DNA from: Clostridia bacterium
GTDB lineage: Bacteria; Bacillota; Clostridia; Oscillospirales; CAG-272
Direction: 5' to 3'
Length of the DNA stretch: 64,000 bases
Assembly: GCA_017472285.1 (NCBI GenBank)
Contig: JAFUQQ010000006.1
Span: 1-64,000 of the forward strand
Positions 16,443-25,060 of this stretch are shown in pieces. How positions within the stretch are numbered: the stretch's first letter is position 1; every line of letters begins with the position of its first letter. The notes under the pieces are model-generated. The model ran no database searches. It was not told where the DNA came from and saw only the letters and a program-made list of their open reading frames with translations. A program made the position numbers and the translations under genes.

Positions 16443-17162
16443 TTATTCCAAAATATTGCTCGTGATATAATCAACGCCCCACGCGGAAAGCTCCTCTGCC
16501 ACTTCTTTATCATCAACCGTCCAGCAATTGACTTTCAGACCGTTTGCATGAAGCAGATCAATGATTTCTTTTGTAAGAGCCTTATAATGCACGTCAACAT
16601 CGATTCGGTCTGCAATCAGTTTTGCGATAATTTCATCATCAAATTTCGAGAAAAGGAACTGTACCGATTGTGTCGGCAGAATCTTTCTTATTTTTGTGAT
16701 ATTGGAATAAATGAAGGAAATAAACGTAACGCTTTCCAGATAATCAAAGCTTTTTATAATATCGATGATTGCAGAGATTTCTTCATCCGTAAAATCCGAT
16801 TTTAATTCCAAAACGCAGTGTTTTTCATACTTTTTACAAATACTGGTATAGTTTTCCAGAACGCTCACTCTTAAATCTTCTCTGCCCTTCGTGCCCTCTT
16901 TATCAAAAAGCACGATGCTTTGCAATTCCGCAAGATTTGTCGATTCCACAGGAAGATTTACACCGGCAATGCGTTTCAGATCATCGTCGTGACAAACAAC
17001 AAATTTGCCGTCAGCAGTTCTATGAATATCTGTTTCAATACCGTAATAAGAACGGTTTCCCGCCGCAACAAAAGCCGCATTTGTATTTTCCGTTTCGATA
17101 CCGGAAAGACCTCTGTGTGCAACGATTTTGGTGGATTGATTTTTAAATTTGATTGTGTTCAT
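16443..17162 (-). CDS. Glycerophosphodiester phosphodiesterase (UgpQ-like), 239 aa
   Basis: A TIM-barrel GDPD domain fills the protein. Visible catalytic elements are AHRG with the first histidine at about residue 15, IETDIHRTADGKFVVCHDD carrying the E-x-D metal site and the second histidine, and LELKSD further on. It hydrolyses glycerophosphodiesters from lipid turnover to glycerol-3-phosphate and an alcohol. No signal peptide, so it is cytosolic. A ribosome site AAAGG precedes the ATG. It is followed by the GH92 gene. About 116 bp separate it from the secreted-protein gene, with a terminator between, so it likely has its own promoter. Confidence 0.9.
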   Translation of the reverse strand: MNTIKFKNQSTKIVAHRGLSGIETENTNAAFVAAGNRSYYGIETDIHRTADGKFVVCHDDDLKRIAGVNLPVESTNLAELQSIVLFDKEGTKGREDLRVSVLENYTSICKKYEKHCVLELKSDFTDEEISAIIDIIKSFDYLESVTFISFIYSNITKIRKILPTQSVQFLFSKFDDEIIAKLIADRIDVDVHYKALTKEIIDLLHANGLKVNCWTVDDKEVAEELSAWGVDYITSNILE

Positions 17163-17238
17163 AATATCCCCGCCTTTCTGAAAGGTATTATATCATATGC
17201 TTACATTTTTTTCAAGATATTTTCTATAAGTCAAAAAA

Positions 17239-17274
17239 AGAACCCCTGACTTTCTGTCAGAGATTCTTTTTCAA
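17239..17274 (-). terminator. Terminator after the 17279 gene
   Basis: Read on the minus strand, AAGAATCTCTGAC and GTCAGGGGTTCTT form a stem followed by a T-run. Confidence 0.75.
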
Positions 17275-17278
17275 AAAA

Positions 17279-17689
17279 TCAACCATAAGTTACGAGATCT
17301 TCAAACGGGATGACATCGGGATCACCGGCTGTGCCGTAAATGACGTATTCCACTTCACATTTGTATGTGCCAGTTTCATGTAACTGACGTTCAAATATGT
17401 GATAATAACGAGTATCTGTTGCACTGTATGTAAAAGTAGTGATCTCGTCCCAGAAAAGAAGAAGCGTTCTCTTTTTGATCGTAAGCGTAACGACCGCTTC
17501 TGTCATAACGTCTTCATAAGCGTCATAACAAGTATACACTTCTGCCAAACCTGTGTCACTGATATAAAAATTGGTATTTGTTCTTATTGTATGATTGTTA
17601 TAAGTCGATATTGATTCCGCTTGGATAACAAGGGAAAAAGCAGAAACAAAAACAACAATCGCCATAAAAAATGCCACAATTTTTTTCAT
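17279..17689 (-). CDS. Secreted protein of unknown function, 136 aa
   Basis: A clear signal peptide opens the protein: two lysines, a hydrophobic core (IVAFFMAIVVFVSAFSLVI) and a likely cut after QAE near residue 25. The mature 110 residues are beta-rich, with an alternating hydrophobic pattern and three cysteines, and look like a small beta-sandwich. Small secreted proteins of this kind are frequent in Clostridia. GGAGGG lies 7 bp before the ATG. No function can be assigned. It stands alone between a terminator and the DUF4367 gene. Confidence 0.65.
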   Translation of the reverse strand: MKKIVAFFMAIVVFVSAFSLVIQAESISTYNNHTIRTNTNFYISDTGLAEVYTCYDAYEDVMTEAVVTLTIKKRTLLLFWDEITTFTYSATDTRYYHIFERQLHETGTYKCEVEYVIYGTAGDPDVIPFEDLVTYG

Positions 17690-17773
17690 AAAATGCCCTC
17701 CAAAAATATAGTATTATATAGAGCTTTGAAAAAACGGTATTTTTCTTCATTTCTATGAAAATTTTCAAAAAAT

Positions 17774-18457
17774 TTATACAAATGACTCGATTATTTTTTC
17801 AAGTTCATCATCAGCTACATCTTGAACGAGCAAAGTATATGCATATTGTTCGTTATTCCAGAACGTATAAATCATTCCATCTTTTTGAATCGTCGCAATT
17901 TGTAAGCCGTTAGACAAAATTTTCTTTTCACTATCTTCGCTATCAAGAGTTGTTTTGCTTGTTAACACAGATTGATAAAATACGATTTCTTTATCATCAT
18001 TGTTTTTCCAAACCGTGCACAATTCTTTGTCCTGACCTGTAAAAACTGTTTTTTCAATAATCTCATACCCCTCAGGCACATAAGTCAGCGTATGAACATC
18101 TTCAATCATCTTAGAAGCATCCTGTTTGTCTGCCGCGCCAAAGAAAAATTCAGTAAATTGCTCATAAACATCCGCGAAAAATTCAAAAATCGGTTCTCTA
18201 ATCGGCTTAAAGCCAAGCAAACCGACGACCAGAATCGCCGCCGCAAGACAAACCGCAATCGTTTTTTTCCAAGGCTTATTGATTAGTTTCCAATACGTTT
18301 TTTTTCTTAATTTCAATAAGTGCGCCATTTTTCTTTCAAATTTCGGAGAAAAATGAACGCTTTCTTCGGGCGCAAGCTCAAGATTTGCTAAATAATCTTC
18401 ACTGACTTCTAAAAGTGCTTTTTGTAACTTGATTTTTCCTGCTTTGATTTCGTCCAT
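17774..18457 (-). CDS. DUF4367-type single-pass membrane protein, 227 aa
   Basis: The cytosolic N-terminal 75 residues are charged and helical, a single membrane helix follows at about 77-97 (TIAVCLAAAILVVGLLGF), and the extracellular part ends in a DUF4367-like domain (about residues 120-227) with the typical LTYVPEGYEI and a TLLVQDVADDELEKIIES end. Such proteins are often regulators or anti-sigma-like sensors of the cell envelope. Here no sigma factor gene is adjacent, so a partner is not evident. AAGG before the ATG supports the start. Confidence 0.75.
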   Translation of the reverse strand: MDEIKAGKIKLQKALLEVSEDYLANLELAPEESVHFSPKFERKMAHLLKLRKKTYWKLINKPWKKTIAVCLAAAILVVGLLGFKPIREPIFEFFADVYEQFTEFFFGAADKQDASKMIEDVHTLTYVPEGYEIIEKTVFTGQDKELCTVWKNNDDKEIVFYQSVLTSKTTLDSEDSEKKILSNGLQIATIQKDGMIYTFWNNEQYAYTLLVQDVADDELEKIIESFV

Positions 18458-18528
18458 ATCTAAACCTTCTTTTCTCTTTTTTTATTATCATAACACAAAA
18501 ATGGGAAATTGTCAATCTTGCAAAAGAA

Positions 18529-18567
18529 AAACTCCGTTTTCATGCATCGCATGAAAACGGAGTTTCT
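18529..18567. terminator. Terminator at the end of the opp operon
   Basis: A 16-bp perfect stem (AAACTCCGTTTTCATG at 18529-18544 with 18550-18565) lies beyond the stop of the 18581 gene, which is the last gene of the operon. It is usable on both strands. Confidence 0.85.
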
Positions 18568-18580
18568 TATTTCACAGAAA

Positions 18581-18988
18581 TCATGATTCCATAATCAGAA
18601 AAATGACCGTCATAATGATTCCCAATACCAAAAAGGCTGTACCTGTCAAAAACATCGGAAGGTTAAAAGGCTTGCGGTTTTCATCTTTTTTCACGCGGTA
18701 ATCATAAAAAGTTTCCTGTTTTTGATAGGATTCTTTTTTCCAAAGATTCAGCAGTCCTTGAAAAGAGAAACCGAAGATGTCAAAAGCACCCTTTGAAGAT
18801 ACCCATCCAAGCAAAGAAATTCCGATGAAAAGCACACCCGGCAACGTAAAACTATCCGATACGATCTTCACAACCGTCAGCGCCTCTGTCTGAGAAAAAA
18901 CATCCCATATCGTAGCAGAGATCAGCGAAACGATCATGGCAACGGCAATATATAAACTATATGTCCATCGACTGTTTTTATCTTTCAT
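18581..18988 (-). CDS. DUF3899-type membrane protein, 135 aa
   Basis: Three hydrophobic segments lie at about residues 9-30, 43-62 and 108-131. The central motif FTLPGVLFIGISLLGWVSSK followed by GAFDIFGFSFQG matches the DUF3899 pattern. It begins 13 bp after the OppF-like gene stop, with GAGG before its ATG, and is followed by a strong terminator, so it is the last member of the transporter operon. DUF3899 proteins have no known activity; a link with peptide uptake is suggested only by position. Confidence 0.75.
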   Translation of the reverse strand: MKDKNSRWTYSLYIAVAMIVSLISATIWDVFSQTEALTVVKIVSDSFTLPGVLFIGISLLGWVSSKGAFDIFGFSFQGLLNLWKKESYQKQETFYDYRVKKDENRKPFNLPMFLTGTAFLVLGIIMTVIFLIMES

Positions 18989-19001
18989 ATCGACCTCGGA
19001 T

Positions 19002-20192
19002 TTATTTCAGCATTGCTTTATATTTTTTAAATTCTGCATCGTTGCATTGCACAAAATGTCCGGGAGCAATCTCGCGTAGAGAAGGCTTATCCACAGAATA
19101 ATCGTGTTCAGCAAGCGGTCTGTAAATGATTCTTTCCCTTTTCTTCTCATAGATCGGGTCAGGCAACGGAATCGCGGAAAGCAAAGATCTTGTATAAGGA
19201 TGAATCGGATTTTTAAAGAGTTCATCCGAAGAAGCAAGTTCGACGAGCTTACCGAAATACATAACGCCGATACGGTCGGAGAAATATTTGACAACGGAAA
19301 GGTCATGCGCGATGAAAAGGATCGTCAAACCAAGATCGTGGCGCAAATCGCTGAGAAGGTTGATAACCTGTGCCTGCACCGAAACGTCAAGCGCAGAAAC
19401 GGGTTCATCCGCAATAATCAACTCGGGATTCATGATGATCGCGCGGGCAACACCGATTCTCTGACGCTGACCGCCCGAAAATTCATGCGGATAACGGCTC
19501 GCGTGTTCGCGGACAAGACCGACACGCTCAAGCATCTGATAAACCTTTTCATCGATGACTTTCTTATCACGTTCGCCGCGAATAATCAAGCCTTCGGCAA
19601 TGATCTCACGAACCGTCATACGAGGGTCCAGAGATGCGATCGGATCCTGAAAAATCATCTGAATCTGTGTCGCAAGCTTGGCTTTTTTCGCTTTGCGGAG
19701 CGCATCACGGTAATCTTTCTTTACGCTTTCATCACCGTTTGCAAGAAGCGGCGCATATTTCTCTTTGACTTCCTGAATAAGCTTTTTAGAATATTCCTTA
19801 TCGCAGTTTTTCTGATCGAAACGTGCTTTTTTGATATCGTTCTGACGCGCGGCAATGAATTTTTTCAATTCGTTCGCCAGACGTGTCTTCTCCTCAGGAG
19901 AAGCAGAAGCGATTTTTTCTTTATATTCTTTTTTTGCTTCTTCAATGGCGACCTGATAGGAACGGATACCCGCGCCGATACGGATGCCTTTGAAAAAGAT
20001 ATTGCCGGAAGTAATATTATAAAGCTTGATGATGGAACGTCCCGTCGTCGTTTTACCGCAACCGGATTCACCGACAAGACCGAAAACTTCGCCTTTTTTG
20101 ATTTCGAAGCTAACGTCATCAACGGCACGGTTCGCGCCAAAATATTGGCAGAGATTTTCCACTCTCAAAAGTGTTTCGGCGTTATTACTCAT
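19002..20192 (-). CDS. Oligopeptide ABC transporter ATPase, OppF-like, with helical insert
   Basis: An ABC ATPase of 396 residues, about 70-80 longer than usual OppF. Walker [10 protein letters not shown] is at about 41-49, the Q-loop IFQDP near 180, signature FSGGQRQR near 230, and Walker [12 protein letters not shown]. Between the first beta-sheet and the Q-loop, about residues 72-173 form a lysine/glutamate-rich helical insert ([19 protein letters not shown] and more) that normal members lack. The C-terminal oligopeptide-transporter extension is present. The ATG overlaps the OppD-like stop by 4 bp. It powers import together with the OppD-like protein. The insert may contact the partner's much larger insert. 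Confidence 0.9.
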   Translation of the reverse strand: MSNNAETLLRVENLCQYFGANRAVDDVSFEIKKGEVFGLVGESGCGKTTTGRSIIKLYNITSGNIFFKGIRIGAGIRSYQVAIEEAKKEYKEKIASASPEEKTRLANELKKFIAARQNDIKKARFDQKNCDKEYSKKLIQEVKEKYAPLLANGDESVKKDYRDALRKAKKAKLATQIQMIFQDPIASLDPRMTVREIIAEGLIIRGERDKKVIDEKVYQMLERVGLVREHASRYPHEFSGGQRQRIGVARAIIMNPELIIADEPVSALDVSVQAQVINLLSDLRHDLGLTILFIAHDLSVVKYFSDRIGVMYFGKLVELASSDELFKNPIHPYTRSLLSAIPLPDPIYEKKRERIIYRPLAEHDYSVDKPSLREIAPGHFVQCNDAEFKKYKAMLK

Positions 20193-22363
20193 TGTTCCGC
20201 TCTCCTTTCTTTCATTCTCGCGATACGGTCCGTAATGATCTTGGGCGGATCGATTTTGGGTGCATCAGGATGAAGCAGCCATGTCGCGGCATAATGGGAA
20301 TCTGTGATCTTGAACATCGGAGGCTGACGTTCAAAATCGATCTGCATCGCATATTTATTTCTCGGCGCAAATGCATCACCGATAGGAGGATAGATCATAT
20401 TCGGAGGTGTTCCGGGGATCGCATCCAATTTTTCATTGGTATCAAGGTCAGGCATCGAAGAAAGAAGTGCCCATGTATACGGATGTGCGGAATGATAGAA
20501 GATATCTTCCGAAGTACCGTATTCCACGATCTTACCTGCATACATAACCGCGATTCTGTCTGCCATATTCGCAACGACACCGAGGTCATGGGTAATAAAG
20601 ATGATGGAAAGCTGTCTTTCCCTCTTGAGTTTATTGATAAGCTCAAGGATCTGCGACTGAATGGTTACGTCAAGCGCGGTCGTCGGTTCGTCACAGATCA
20701 GAATATCCGGGTCTGCGGCAAGTGCGATCGCGATAACGATTCTCTGGCGCATACCGCCCGAAAATTCAAAAGGATACTGATTGTATCTCTTGCGGGGGTT
20801 ATTGATACCAACCTCTTTCATCAACTTGATCGCTTTTGCTTTTGCCATGCTCTTGGTGATCTTATTGACGATACCGGAAGCATTTTCTTTCAGGAAGTCG
20901 ATCAGAGCCACGGTTTCCGCTTCAAAATCACGTGTTTCCTTATTATCGACAAGTTTGCCGAAATGCGCAATCATACGGTCGATCTGATTCAGAATATTGT
21001 CTCTGACAAGTTCAAGGTCGGTGACAGCAGCAGGAACGACTTCACCGCCCGGATCTTTTCCTTTCGCAACGATCCTGTCATATTCCGCTTTCTGTTTGTT
21101 ATAACGGGCAACCTCATCCACATTCTTTTTGATTGCATGGAAATAGGTTTCGATCTCAGACCTCAAGCCGCTTCCGAAGGTATATACCATACTGTCCTTC
21201 ACGATATTCAGACAGTCAACGGTTTCCATGATCTCTTTGGCAAGGATCTGATACGCTTCCATAGAGGTCTTTTTATCGAGTTTTTCCGCCTCAAATACGG
21301 GACGGTATTTTTTCAGACAGATCACGGCTTCCAACATTTCCTTATAGGATGCTTCAGCGGAATAAGCAATCGCGCTCTTGGCATCGGCAATGAAAGAAAG
21401 CATGAAATTATCGTCCAGATATTTGCGTAAAAACGCATTGAGTTCTTCAACGGATTCCAATTTGGGAATTTCCTTTTCGCCGCTGAACGTAAGATAATAA
21501 CCCATGGAGAAGAAATTCGGCTGAACGAAAGAAAGTGCTTCTGCAAGAACCCTTCTCAATATCTTGAGGTTTTCATAAACGGCAGTCCAATCGCCTTCTT
21601 TTTTAGCGATTTTCGTATCTGCAACGATCGTTTCGGTCGCAGTGCGGACTTCGCCTGCCGCTGCCCCCGTAACCATCCATTCATTGATGGACGCAAGGGC
21701 AAGTTTTTTGACTTGCTTGATACGTTCCACAGGATCGGTAAACGCTTTCTTTTCAATTTCAAAAAGGATCGTGTCGATCTCGGGAAGTGCATCGGATGCC
21801 GCCTGATGCGCGCGGTTATATGCGGATTCCAATTCAATATGTTTCTTCTCAAATGTATCGAAATCCTTGCATTTTTTTGTCAGCGCCTTGGCTTTTTCGG
21901 GATCGTCCTTTGCGAGCGCATCGATCATACGGTTATTAAGAGCCTTCAGATATTTATCAAAGGTTTCGCGGCTTTCCTTCTGTCTTGCCTTACCCTTGAG
22001 AAGCATTGCTTCTGTGAGCTGTTTACCGATCTTGATGATCGGATTCAGGCTGGACATTGGATCCTGGAAAATCATAGCGATCTTATCGCCGCGGATCTTA
22101 TGAAAATCTTCTTCAGGAATTTTCAGAAGGTCTTTGCCGTCGTAAATAATTTCGCCACCTTCCACAATGGAGTTACCAGCAAGAATACCGAGGATCGCTT
22201 TGGAGGTAACGGATTTACCGGAACCGGATTCACCGACGATCGCAAGGGTTTCACCTTTTGCAAGGTCGAAATCGATACCGCGGACAGCCTGTACCTTACC
22301 GTTGGAAGTACGGAAAGAAATGGTCAGATTTTTTACGTGAAGTTTATTTTCCATATCAGTCAT
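20189..22363 (-). CDS. Oligopeptide ABC transporter ATPase, OppD-like, with ~380-residue insert
   Basis: Walker A GESGSGKS is at about 44-51, the Q-loop [11 protein letters not shown] at about 98-108, signature FSGGMRQR at about 534-541, and Walker [13 protein letters not shown] follows. The two halves of the ATPase are separated by about 380 extra residues, mostly charged helix, after [12 protein letters not shown] normal OppD has about 330 residues; this one has 724. The C-terminal region keeps the oligopeptide-transporter pattern, but the usual cysteines (CxFxPRCxxAxxxC) are replaced: [15 protein letters not shown]. Start set at 22363 with AGGAG just upstream, overlapping the OppC stop by 8 bp. 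No frameshift is seen, so the insert appears real. Confidence 0.88.
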   Translation of the reverse strand: MTDMENKLHVKNLTISFRTSNGKVQAVRGIDFDLAKGETLAIVGESGSGKSVTSKAILGILAGNSIVEGGEIIYDGKDLLKIPEEDFHKIRGDKIAMIFQDPMSSLNPIIKIGKQLTEAMLLKGKARQKESRETFDKYLKALNNRMIDALAKDDPEKAKALTKKCKDFDTFEKKHIELESAYNRAHQAASDALPEIDTILFEIEKKAFTDPVERIKQVKKLALASINEWMVTGAAAGEVRTATETIVADTKIAKKEGDWTAVYENLKILRRVLAEALSFVQPNFFSMGYYLTFSGEKEIPKLESVEELNAFLRKYLDDNFMLSFIADAKSAIAYSAEASYKEMLEAVICLKKYRPVFEAEKLDKKTSMEAYQILAKEIMETVDCLNIVKDSMVYTFGSGLRSEIETYFHAIKKNVDEVARYNKQKAEYDRIVAKGKDPGGEVVPAAVTDLELVRDNILNQIDRMIAHFGKLVDNKETRDFEAETVALIDFLKENASGIVNKITKSMAKAKAIKLMKEVGINNPRKRYNQYPFEFSGGMRQRIVIAIALAADPDILICDEPTTALDVTIQSQILELINKLKRERQLSIIFITHDLGVVANMADRIAVMYAGKIVEYGTSEDIFYHSAHPYTWALLSSMPDLDTNEKLDAIPGTPPNMIYPPIGDAFAPRNKYAMQIDFERQPPMFKITDSHYAATWLLHPDAPKIDPPKIITDRIARMKERRAEQ

Positions 22364-23915
22364 CCACTCCTCTCGTAGACGGGTTAAATGCATCTCTGAG
22401 ACCGTTACCAAAGAGGTTGAAGGAGATCAGAAGAAGCGAAATGAAGATAGACGGGAAGATCATCGCGTGAGGCGCGGAGGTCATGGCCGTCTGTCCCTGC
22501 GACATCAATACGCCGATGGTCGTACCGAAGGTTTCCTGCAGGTTAATGATACCAAGATAGGTCATTGTTGTTTCGGAGTTGATAACACCGGGAATGACAA
22601 GCGCACAGCTTGTAACGATCGTACCGAGCGAGTTCGGGAAGATATGCTTGAACATAAGTCGCCAGTCGGAAGCACCGAGAGTTCTTGCCGCAAGAACGAA
22701 TTCCTGTCCTTTAAAACGGTAGAACTGTTTACGTGTCAGCGCCGCCATGCCGAGCCAGCCCGTCAGAACGAACGCAAACAGGAACGATGGCAAAATACCG
22801 ACCTTTTGCGCCAAATGCAATTGGAAAAGTGTCGTTACAACGATAAACGGAATACCCGACAAAATATCGCTGATACGGTCGAGGATCATATCCACGGCAC
22901 CGCCATAATAACCCTGGATCGCACCGTAAACGGCACCGATGGTGAGGTTGATTGCAGAAACGAGAACTGCGAAAATCAAAGAGAATCTCGCGCCGATACC
23001 GATCGCGGTAAAAATGCACTGACCAAGAGTGTTCGTACCGAAGATAAACATCGGCTCGTGACCGTAAATATATTGGTAATAGTTATAAAAGCAGATTCTG
23101 ACGTGAAGCGAACCGGATTTCGCATAGCTGTAAATATAATCGCCGTTATCGCTTTCGATACGCAAGCTGTTATATTCAGTGCCTTCCATCGATTTGTTCG
23201 TGGAATAGGCGGGAACGAAATTGCCGTCCTTATCTAAATCGGGTGTACCCTTCGTATCAGATACCTTATACCAGATATTCGCATTGTTCTTGATATCCTT
23301 GATATCACGAGGTTCAACATAAGGATATACGACCTGAATACCCGTTTCGTTCTGATATCTCTGGATATCCGCAAATTCTTCATAAGAAAGAACCTTATAA
23401 ATAACGCCTTTTTCATAATACTTGTTGTTTTCAAGTTTATAATACGTTACGTCGCGCATCTGTCCGCGGTATTTTTCCTGCTGAACGTAAGTATCAGCAA
23501 CACGAATGACAGGATTGTAACCCGTTTCGATACCGATGGCTTCCCAGATCAGTTTTGCTGTTTCCGTCTGGCTGTCATGGATAACGGCACCGTCAAAAAT
23601 ACCGATATTCTTTTCCGCAATGGAACTGATATAAGGCGGATAGCTCAGATTATAGAGTGCTTGGGATTTGCGTGTATCCTTTATATCATTGATGTCATTG
23701 ATCGAAACGATAGGCGAAAAGATCGCAAAGATAACGAGAAACAGAATAATCCATGCGGCAACGACGGAAGATTTATTCTTTTTGAAACGAAGCATCGCAT
23801 CTGCAAAATAGCCGCGGGGTTTCGTTTCCAATTTTTTGTCATGAAGGTTGGCATCGAGCTGCTTAAACTCAAATTTCTCCTTCGGAATATGTTCGTATGT
23901 ATTCTGATGATCCAT
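22356..23915 (-). CDS. Oligopeptide ABC transporter permease, OppC-like, with ~200-residue outer insert
   Basis: The C-terminal half is a normal OppC permease with five helices and the EAA loop (FVLAARTLGASDWRLMFKHI), which docks to the ATPases. The N-terminal cytosolic tail is followed by the first helix at about 50-70. Then comes an extracytoplasmic insert of about 200 residues (IVSINDIND through YIYGHEP) rich in Tyr, Asn and Asp, where ordinary OppC has about 35. It could form an outer domain that contacts the enlarged binding protein. AAAGGAG precedes the ATG. It lies 20 bp after the OppB-like gene. Confidence 0.88.
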   Translation of the reverse strand: MDHQNTYEHIPKEKFEFKQLDANLHDKKLETKPRGYFADAMLRFKKNKSSVVAAWIILFLVIFAIFSPIVSINDINDIKDTRKSQALYNLSYPPYISSIAEKNIGIFDGAVIHDSQTETAKLIWEAIGIETGYNPVIRVADTYVQQEKYRGQMRDVTYYKLENNKYYEKGVIYKVLSYEEFADIQRYQNETGIQVVYPYVEPRDIKDIKNNANIWYKVSDTKGTPDLDKDGNFVPAYSTNKSMEGTEYNSLRIESDNGDYIYSYAKSGSLHVRICFYNYYQYIYGHEPMFIFGTNTLGQCIFTAIGIGARFSLIFAVLVSAINLTIGAVYGAIQGYYGGAVDMILDRISDILSGIPFIVVTTLFQLHLAQKVGILPSFLFAFVLTGWLGMAALTRKQFYRFKGQEFVLAARTLGASDWRLMFKHIFPNSLGTIVTSCALVIPGVINSETTMTYLGIINLQETFGTTIGVLMSQGQTAMTSAPHAMIFPSIFISLLLISFNLFGNGLRDAFNPSTRGVDD

Positions 23916-23935
23916 GAGAGAAACTCCTTTCCGCG

Positions 23936-24889
23936 TTATTTCTTGGAACCCATACGGATTCTGGGGTCGATAAGACCGTAACTGATATCAACAACGATGG
24001 ATGCGACAAGACCGATTGTCGTATAGAAAGCTGTATTCATAATGAACATCGGATAGTCGGGCGCGTTGATGGATTTGATATAAAGCTGACCGACACCGGG
24101 GATCGAGAAGATCTTTTCAATAATCAGTGAACCAGACATGATGCCGATGAACTGACCGAAGATCGAAGGCAGGATAACGACCATGCAGTTTTTGAGCGCA
24201 TGGCGGATGGTCGCCTGAGCTTTGGTAAGACCTTTGGTGCGGGCAAGAAGCATAAATTCACTTGTCAGCACTTCTGTAAGCTCCGCACGGGTGGTTCTGG
24301 CAAAGCCCGCGATAACGCCGAAAGAAAGGGACATGACGGCAGGGAGCATAGAAATGAACATTTTCCACGTGAAATAATCCGTTCCCGATTCCATAACAAA
24401 CGGCAGCCAACCGAGCTTATAAGAAAAGATGTATTGAATGACGAATGCATAAACGAAAGATGGTACGGAAATGACCACCATCGTCAGCGTGGAAATCGTA
24501 TGGTCGATCCAGGTATTTTTCTTGAGTGCGGCAAAAATACCGAGAAGAATACCGATCGGAATACTGAGAATGATCGAATACAGGTTTACGATAATGGTTG
24601 CGGGCATTTTTTCAGCAAAAATCGAGAAAACCTCGCGTCCGACGTAAAGCTTATCGGAAACACCCCAGTCCCATTTTGTGAAAACATCTCTGAGAAAGAT
24701 GCCAAATTGTACGAGAAGCGGCTTATTATAGCCCATTGCTTCACGGCGCGCCTCAATGGTTTCCCAATGTATGTCCGTCGGGTCAAGCGTTGCGGGAGGC
24801 AACAGACGAATCAACATAAAGCACATACCAATGATGATGAAGAGCGTCAGAAGCATGAATAAAACGCGCTGTATCGTGTACTTCAGCAT
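23936..24889 (-). CDS. Oligopeptide ABC transporter permease, OppB-like
   Basis: A normal-sized permease of 317 residues: first helix at about 9-30 (LFMLLTLFIIIGMCFMLIRL), then the usual periplasmic loop and a five-helix core with the EAA loop LLARTKGLTKAQATIRHALK. It is the only subunit of this transporter without an enlargement. AGGAGG is 6 bp before the ATG. It lies downstream of the binding-protein gene, from which it is separated by a partial terminator, a usual way to make more binding protein than permease. Confidence 0.92.
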   Translation of the reverse strand: MLKYTIQRVLFMLLTLFIIIGMCFMLIRLLPPATLDPTDIHWETIEARREAMGYNKPLLVQFGIFLRDVFTKWDWGVSDKLYVGREVFSIFAEKMPATIIVNLYSIILSIPIGILLGIFAALKKNTWIDHTISTLTMVVISVPSFVYAFVIQYIFSYKLGWLPFVMESGTDYFTWKMFISMLPAVMSLSFGVIAGFARTTRAELTEVLTSEFMLLARTKGLTKAQATIRHALKNCMVVILPSIFGQFIGIMSGSLIIEKIFSIPGVGQLYIKSINAPDYPMFIMNTAFYTTIGLVASIVVDISYGLIDPRIRMGSKK

Positions 24890-24962
24890 AATATGTCCTC
24901 CTTTGTTCTGATGATTATTCGGGAGAAATCACAGATATAAAGCTGGATCTCCTTTAAAAAGC

Positions 24963-25003
24963 AGATTACCGGAACAGTTTCTGCCCCGGTAATCTATCGT
25001 ATT
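24963..25003 (-). terminator. Partial terminator between binding protein and permease genes
   Basis: AGATTACCGG (24963-24972) pairs with CCGGTAATCT (24986-24995). On the minus strand GCTTTTTAAAGG follows, which leads into the OppB ribosome site. It probably lowers but does not abolish read-through. Confidence 0.65.
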
Positions 25004-25060
25004 ATTGCGTTTAGACGCAATAATTATAAATTCAGATGAAATCAAAATCAAGATTATATC

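Noticed and set aside
19104-21430. Plus-strand open frames opposite the oppD/oppF-like genes
   Set aside because: Antisense shadows with Arg/Phe/His-rich composition; the ABC motifs are on the other strand.
20189-22363. Frameshift or misassembly as the cause of the oversized OppD-like protein
   Set aside because: The frame is continuous, the insert has regular helical, charged sequence and codon use like the rest, and OppF and OppC are enlarged as well.
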